A stretch of DNA of 10,417 nucleotides, taken from NCBI GenBank assembly GCA_945878745.1, contig CAMDVY010000061.1:1-10417 (forward strand), given 5' to 3'. This DNA comes from Klebsiella pneumoniae (GTDB lineage Bacteria; Pseudomonadota; Gammaproteobacteria; Pseudomonadales; Azotimanducaceae). Below are positions 6,684 through 10,417 of the stretch, in pieces (positions within the stretch are counted from its first letter, which is position 1; each line of letters starts with the position of its first letter). The translations under genes were made by a program, and so were the position numbers. The notes beneath the pieces are model-generated. The model searched no databases and was not told the origin of the DNA. It saw only the letters and a program-made list of their open reading frames with translations.

Positions 6684-6710
6684 TGCCGCACAAGCTTGTG
6701 CCGCTCCTGC
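6684..6710 (-). repeat. Degenerate REP-like element with perfect 14-bp palindrome
   Basis: On the minus strand this reads GCAGGAGCGG followed by the perfect palindrome GCACAAGCTTGTGC (6701-6688) and then GGCAC. The AGGAGCG head plus adjacent hairpin matches the plan of the two REP units at 2214-2278, but the head is GCAG, not GTAG, and no complete inverted partner lies next to it. It may be a worn single REP, or a binding site or RNA hairpin between the TPR genes and exbB. Confidence 0.45.
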
Positions 6711-6716
6711 TTCCAA

Positions 6717-7016
6717 CTAGTCCTCGGTCTTTTCCATTCGCTCCAAAGCGTCGCGATACTTGAGTTCACGGCGATACGCAGCGGGCTCAACACGTCGAAA
6801 CACTCGCTGATCATCCAGCCCGGCGCTGAGTTCCAGCGCTGGTCGACCGTTCGAACTCTGCCAGGGAAGGATATACAACACCTTCGGCAGTTCCTGGTTG
6901 CCAGAGATCACGGTTTCATTCATTCGCACGCGATCTGCAGCAGATTTCTCGTCAGCCTGAACTGAACCAAGACAGGTCAGCGTCAGTGCGGCCATCACCA
7001 CGGCACGGGTGCTCAT
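6717..7016 (-). CDS. Small secreted protein of unknown function in the Exb/TPR cluster
   Basis: A 99-residue protein. Residues 1-21 look like a cleavable signal peptide (MSTRAVVMAALTLTCLGSVQA, then DEKS), so the mature part of about 78 residues should be periplasmic. The mature part has a conserved-looking core, ELPKVLYILPWQ (about 42-53), then a charged, probably helical C-terminus rich in Arg, Glu and Lys (about 72-99). No known domain is recognised. The ATG overlaps the stop of the TPR lipoprotein gene (ATGA) and has GGAG nine bases upstream, so the two are coupled and the product is probably a partner of the TPR lipoprotein or the motor. Reality of the gene is supported by the signal peptide, ribosome site and overlap. 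Function is not known. Confidence 0.8.
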   Translation of the reverse strand: MSTRAVVMAALTLTCLGSVQADEKSAADRVRMNETVISGNQELPKVLYILPWQSSNGRPALELSAGLDDQRVFRRVEPAAYRRELKYRDALERMEKTED

Positions 7017-7657
7017 GAATTCAGTCTCCGTTCCAGCTCAGTCACCCAACCACGTACCTTGGGCTCAGGCGTTGGGCTGAGCTCCAGGTATTGGCGATAA
7101 GCGATCAGTGCGTCTTGCATTCGACCCAGGTACAGCTCATAGAGAATGCCGAGGTTGTAGTAGGTATCTGCATGAGACGGAGAGACGGCCAGACTTGCCT
7201 GGTACATCTCTTGTGCTGCTGCAAACTCACCCAGCTTGCGCAGCAGCACGCCGTATTCAGTGTAGGCAACGCAGTTTGATGGATTGGCAACAAGAGCCTT
7301 GTCGAGCGCTTCTCGCGCAGCAACGTAGTTTTCATCCTGCATGTCCAACCGAGCCAGATTGATCCACGGACCAGCCAGTCCCGGTTCAGCCTGGGTTACC
7401 TTCACCAGCAATTCGCGTGCGGACGCTCGATTGCTGGCGCGAATCTGATCAAGCGCTGCCTGGTAGGTCGCTTCGACTTCAGCTTTCACGACAGGTTGTT
7501 CAACAGAATCTGTTGCCGCTCGCTTTTCAGCCCGACCATCGCCCATGCCGGGAATCATCGACAGCGGGCTGGACCCCGCACAACCTTGCAGCAATCCGGC
7601 AACCGCAATCGCCAGCGTGCTGCGTATCATTCTGCTGGTCAGATTTTTGGTATTCAT
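7013..7657 (-). CDS. TPR-repeat lipoprotein
   Basis: A 214-residue lipoprotein. After a basic N-terminus, a hydrophobic segment ends in LLQGC, giving a lipobox with Cys26 as the lipidated residue. Ser/Gly follow the Cys rather than Asp, so outer-membrane sorting is expected. From about residue 60 there are roughly four tetratricopeptide repeats, the clearest being PWINLARLDMQDENYVAARE and AYTEYGVLLRKLGEFAAAQE, each followed by the NPS/SPSH turn. Such repeats bind partner proteins. By size and placement it resembles the TPR lipoproteins encoded beside ExbB/ExbD/AgmX-type proteins, and may dock the TonB-like protein or the large TPR protein. The ATG at 7657 is used: GGAG lies eight bases upstream, whereas a GTG at 7666 has no well-spaced site. 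It begins 22 bp after the large TPR gene. Confidence 0.88.
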   Translation of the reverse strand: MNTKNLTSRMIRSTLAIAVAGLLQGCAGSSPLSMIPGMGDGRAEKRAATDSVEQPVVKAEVEATYQAALDQIRASNRASARELLVKVTQAEPGLAGPWINLARLDMQDENYVAAREALDKALVANPSNCVAYTEYGVLLRKLGEFAAAQEMYQASLAVSPSHADTYYNLGILYELYLGRMQDALIAYRQYLELSPTPEPKVRGWVTELERRLNS

Positions 7658-7679
7658 GCTGAACACTCCGACACATTAA

Positions 7680-10417
7680 TCAGTGAATGGACTCGACATA
7701 CGCCGTCTCGATTTCAACCTTGTCGAATCGGGCCGGCAACATCCGCTTGAGTTCGGCAAACGAGCGCTTTACCCACTCGTCATAGATGCCTTCCCAACTG
7801 CGCTTCATGTTGATTTCGTGCAGGGCAATCGCCTTTTCCTCGAACGGGTAAGCTTCTTCTTCGAGCAACAACACGTACTGTTCGAGTTCTGCTGCATTCA
7901 AATCGCGCGGTCGTTCCGAATCGATGATCGCCTTCGCCAGCGCGGTGTACAGATCTGCAATCTGGAACGTCGCGCCGTTCACAAATTCCTGTACCTTGTA
8001 ACTCGCGATTCGTTCGTATGCTGCGACGGCGTGCTCAAGTGCGGCCTGTTTTTGTTTCAGGCTTCGGGCCAGCGGTTGTTGCAGACGGATCGCGTCAAAG
8101 GCCAGTCGTTCATTGGCCGCCAGCGCAAAGTCCGCTTCAGCCGTCAGAGTGGTGGTTCGCGCCGAGTTCTGGGCACCCGCACGTCCATGAGCCTGGATCA
8201 GCTCGCGCTGCCAACGTTTGCGCTGATCGGTGTCACCCAGTTGGCCCGCAATTACGGTCAGCTGATGCAGTGCTTCCATGCGAATGCCGTAGGGATCGCT
8301 GAAATTCCTTGCATAGAGATCGAACTGGTTCAGCGCCAGCGTCTTCTCGCCAGCCGCCAGATAGAGCTCCGCGGCGCGATAGCGGGACTGACGACGAACT
8401 TCTGCGTCACTTTCGGTGTCAGCCAACCGGACAAACTCGGTAGCCGCCGCCAACCCATCACCGCCTTTTTCGTGCATTGCCGCCAGACGAACCCCTGCAT
8501 CCCTGAGCAGGGCGTGATCAGGATGCTGTTGCCTGAGTTGCGCAAGAAGTACCGCAGCGCCGGCGGTGTCGCCCTGCTTTTCTTTCAACGCAACCGCATC
8601 AAACGCACCCCGAACTGCAAGTTCGGCATTTGCATCGATCATCGCCAGCCGAAGATAGTGTTCGGTAGCCGCATCGAGGTCTTCACTGGCCTCAGCCAGC
8701 TCGCCCTGTTTGTATACCGTCGCCAGCAGTCTTTCTGTGGTTTTCTTGCGCGTATCCGGACTCTCGGTCAGTGCGAGTAACTGGCGATAGGACTGTTCGC
8801 TTCCCGCATAGTCCTCCGCTTCGAACTGGCCGTGCCCGACTATGGACAGCGCCGTTTCGCGCAAACCTTGTTCGGCGGACGGCCAGGAGTCGAGCAGGTT
8901 CTGCGCGAGTTTCATCGCCTGCGCGTACTCACCTAACGAAAACAGGCTGTTGGCAGCTGACGCCTGCACAGGAGCTGCACGTGGGTCATCGCGGAATTGC
9001 ATGGCATATTCGATCTGTGAATCGATCTGCAGACGCAAGGCCAGTTCATCGTCGCCGGTCCCCTGTTGTCCATTCATTGCTCCGAGCCCGAGAATTGCCG
9101 CGTAGCCGGCATCGGCCGCTTCCGGTGCATCGCCATGTTCCCTCGAGACGTGCTGATAGGCAGTGACAGCGCGCTGATGTTCGCCAGCCTCGGTATACAA
9201 CTCACCGAGCAGGAAGGTGTAACGGGGAACCGTCTCATCATCGGGGAAGGTGCGCAGCGATTCTTCATACCATCGTGCTGCGGCAAGGTAGTCCTCGCGT
9301 GTGGCGCGCCGTTTTTTCGCCTTCGCCTGCACTGCAGCATGGGCATGGCTGGCCAGGACGTTGAGATAATCGCGAAGCACATCGCCATATTCTTCAATTG
9401 CATTGTCTTCGTGCTCAGCCCAGTAAGGGCTGTCTACGCCAAAGCGCGTGACAAACACTTCCTGTTGCTTGAGTACATCACTGGGAAAACCACCGGTATG
9501 CAGTACGCGGATCAATTCCTGTTGCGCCAGGGGTGCCCAGACATCAAGCGGATTTCGATCGACGAACGTTGTCCAGGTGGCAACACCGTCCAGATAGCGT
9601 TCGCGTTCCACGTAGTCCGCGGCGAGCCCGGAGTACAGCTTGTGTTGCCAGGCAGGTCGACCCTGGGCATCCATGCGCGCAGCCAGTGTCTGGGCTCCGT
9701 CCAGATATTGCAGTGTGAGTACAGACACACGCAGTGTGTCATCGAGGAGTTCTGATTCAGCGCGCGTCAATTCCTGGTCGTCATCCAGCAACGTCGCGAG
9801 CAACGTCAGGAAGTGGTCAAGGCTGACGTCAAGGTCGCTCTGCTTGAATTGCGACCAGCCCAGCATATACAGGGCGTTCTGATGAAACGGGGTCTCTTCG
9901 CCGGCTTCCACGACGGATGCATAGTCGGCCGAGGCCTTGGCATATCGTTCTGCCGAAAAGTGCATTTCACCACGTCGAAAATGCGCCTCTACCGCATGCA
10001 CGCTGTCTGGAAATTCGGCCAGCAACAGATCAAGGTACTGTAAGGAGGCCTTGGTATTACCTGAGACATCGTGCGCTCTCGATAGCTGGTAGAGGATCTC
10101 GTCCCGCTGATCGGCAACACCATTGGCCAACAACGTTTCATAACGAGCGACTGCACCGGCGTATGGATTCTCTGCACCTTCTATGGCGGCGTCCTCACCG
10201 ACTTCCATGGCGAGTTCGGCCATGCGCCGGTTGATGGCGTGATTGTCTTTCGGATCCGCCAGCCGACCCTCGACACGGGCGTAGGCTTCGAGTACCTGGG
10301 TCCGCGTCGGAACGCTTGATTCCTTGGCTGAAACGGTCGGTGCCGGTAACTGGGCAATCATGCGACCGAGCGGAACACGATCCTCCGCGCGGGCATATTC
10401 GGCGTCACCACCGGACC
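7680..10417 (-). CDS. Large TPR-repeat envelope protein, N-terminus outside the window
   Basis: A very large TPR protein, at least 912 residues within the window. The frame stays open from an internal ATG at 10361 to the right edge, and that ATG has no ribosome site. The true start, and probably a signal peptide, therefore lie beyond the window. Residue numbers here count from the 10361 ATG. Helical TPR-type pairs fill about 60-200, 370-430, 465-535 and 545-730. Clear examples are RYTFLLGELYTEAGEHQRAVTAYQ, split as RYTFLLGELYTEAG and EHQRAVTAYQ, and AAELYLAAGEKTLALNQF. The last 150 residues are charged and helical, ending in EKAIALHEINMKRSWEGIYD and EWVKRSFAELKRMLPARFDK, a tail that feels conserved in this cluster type. 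The role is probably a periplasmic scaffold for the Exb/TonB-like machine. That is inferred from context, with no catalytic motif seen. It heads the visible minus-strand block. Confidence 0.88.
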   Translation of the reverse strand, partial: SGGDAEYARAEDRVPLGRMIAQLPAPTVSAKESSVPTRTQVLEAYARVEGRLADPKDNHAINRRMAELAMEVGEDAAIEGAENPYAGAVARYETLLANGVADQRDEILYQLSRAHDVSGNTKASLQYLDLLLAEFPDSVHAVEAHFRRGEMHFSAERYAKASADYASVVEAGEETPFHQNALYMLGWSQFKQSDLDVSLDHFLTLLATLLDDDQELTRAESELLDDTLRVSVLTLQYLDGAQTLAARMDAQGRPAWQHKLYSGLAADYVERERYLDGVATWTTFVDRNPLDVWAPLAQQELIRVLHTGGFPSDVLKQQEVFVTRFGVDSPYWAEHEDNAIEEYGDVLRDYLNVLASHAHAAVQAKAKKRRATREDYLAAARWYEESLRTFPDDETVPRYTFLLGELYTEAGEHQRAVTAYQHVSREHGDAPEAADAGYAAILGLGAMNGQQGTGDDELALRLQIDSQIEYAMQFRDDPRAAPVQASAANSLFSLGEYAQAMKLAQNLLDSWPSAEQGLRETALSIVGHGQFEAEDYAGSEQSYRQLLALTESPDTRKKTTERLLATVYKQGELAEASEDLDAATEHYLRLAMIDANAELAVRGAFDAVALKEKQGDTAGAAVLLAQLRQQHPDHALLRDAGVRLAAMHEKGGDGLAAATEFVRLADTESDAEVRRQSRYRAAELYLAAGEKTLALNQFDLYARNFSDPYGIRMEALHQLTVIAGQLGDTDQRKRWQRELIQAHGRAGAQNSARTTTLTAEADFALAANERLAFDAIRLQQPLARSLKQKQAALEHAVAAYERIASYKVQEFVNGATFQIADLYTALAKAIIDSERPRDLNAAELEQYVLLLEEEAYPFEEKAIALHEINMKRSWEGIYDEWVKRSFAELKRMLPARFDKVEIETAYVESIH

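Noticed and set aside
7658..7666. GTG start at 7666 for the TPR lipoprotein
   Set aside because: The GGAG site is directly adjacent to the GTG, too close for use, and is well spaced for the ATG at 7657, which also gives a normal lipoprotein signal.
7683..8780. 365-residue plus-strand reading frame
   Set aside because: It is a long shadow opposite the TPR gene. The minus frame has clear repeat structure across the same bases, and the plus peptide is rich in Arg, Gln, Cys and Phe without motifs.
9066..9755. 229-residue plus-strand reading frame
   Set aside because: It is also antisense to the TPR gene, which is continuous through the region. No ribosome site or recognisable domain is seen.
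1..10417. tRNA, rRNA, CRISPR array, insertion sequence or prophage genes
   Set aside because: No cloverleaf, rRNA core sequence, regularly spaced repeats, transposase motifs or phage proteins were seen on either strand. The only repeats are the REP-like hairpins.

Overview
The window looks like a gammaproteobacterial chromosome segment. The GC content is moderate (mid-50s by eye), gene packing is tight with 4-bp ATGA overlaps, Shine-Dalgarno sites are clear, and there are short inverted repeats with a GTAGGAG head like the REP/REPIN elements of Pseudomonas, Stenotrophomonas and relatives. Assignment below class level cannot be made from the sequence. Genes fall into two convergent blocks.

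Left block, plus strand (1-2196): a lecithin:cholesterol acyltransferase (LCAT)-like lipase/acyltransferase (27-1358, reading frame open to the left edge) overlaps by 4 bp a gene of the ERG4/ERG24 sterol reductase family (1355-2196). The second gene is split between two reading frames at about 1650-1678. It appears to have lost two internal segments, so it is called a pseudogene or a strongly rearranged copy. The pair suggests past or present sterol/lipid metabolism. A REPIN-like double hairpin (2214-2278) separates the two blocks.

Right block, minus strand (10417-2280), in transcription order: a very large TPR protein (N-terminus outside the window), a TPR lipoprotein, a small secreted protein, an intergenic gap with a palindrome and a terminator-like hairpin, then ExbB, ExbD-1, ExbD-2, a TonB-like protein with an AgmX/PglI-type C-terminus, a membrane-anchored DUF4124-like protein, and a membrane-anchored metallo-beta-lactamase-fold hydrolase. 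ExbB plus the two ExbDs would form an inner-membrane proton-driven motor, and the TonB-like protein would carry its force across the periplasm. The TPR lipoprotein and large TPR protein are likely partners at the outer membrane or in the periplasm. The cargo or task is not evident. The layout recalls the Exb/TPR/AgmX-PglI gene sets linked to gliding in myxobacteria and found with unknown role in many gammaproteobacteria.

The most interesting points are: ExbD-1 has Asn where the proton-carrying Asp of ExbD/TolR is expected, while its partner keeps the Asp; the TonB-like anchor lacks the His of classical TonB; the sterol reductase gene is broken; and AGGAGCG-headed hairpins occur in both gene-free gaps of notable size.
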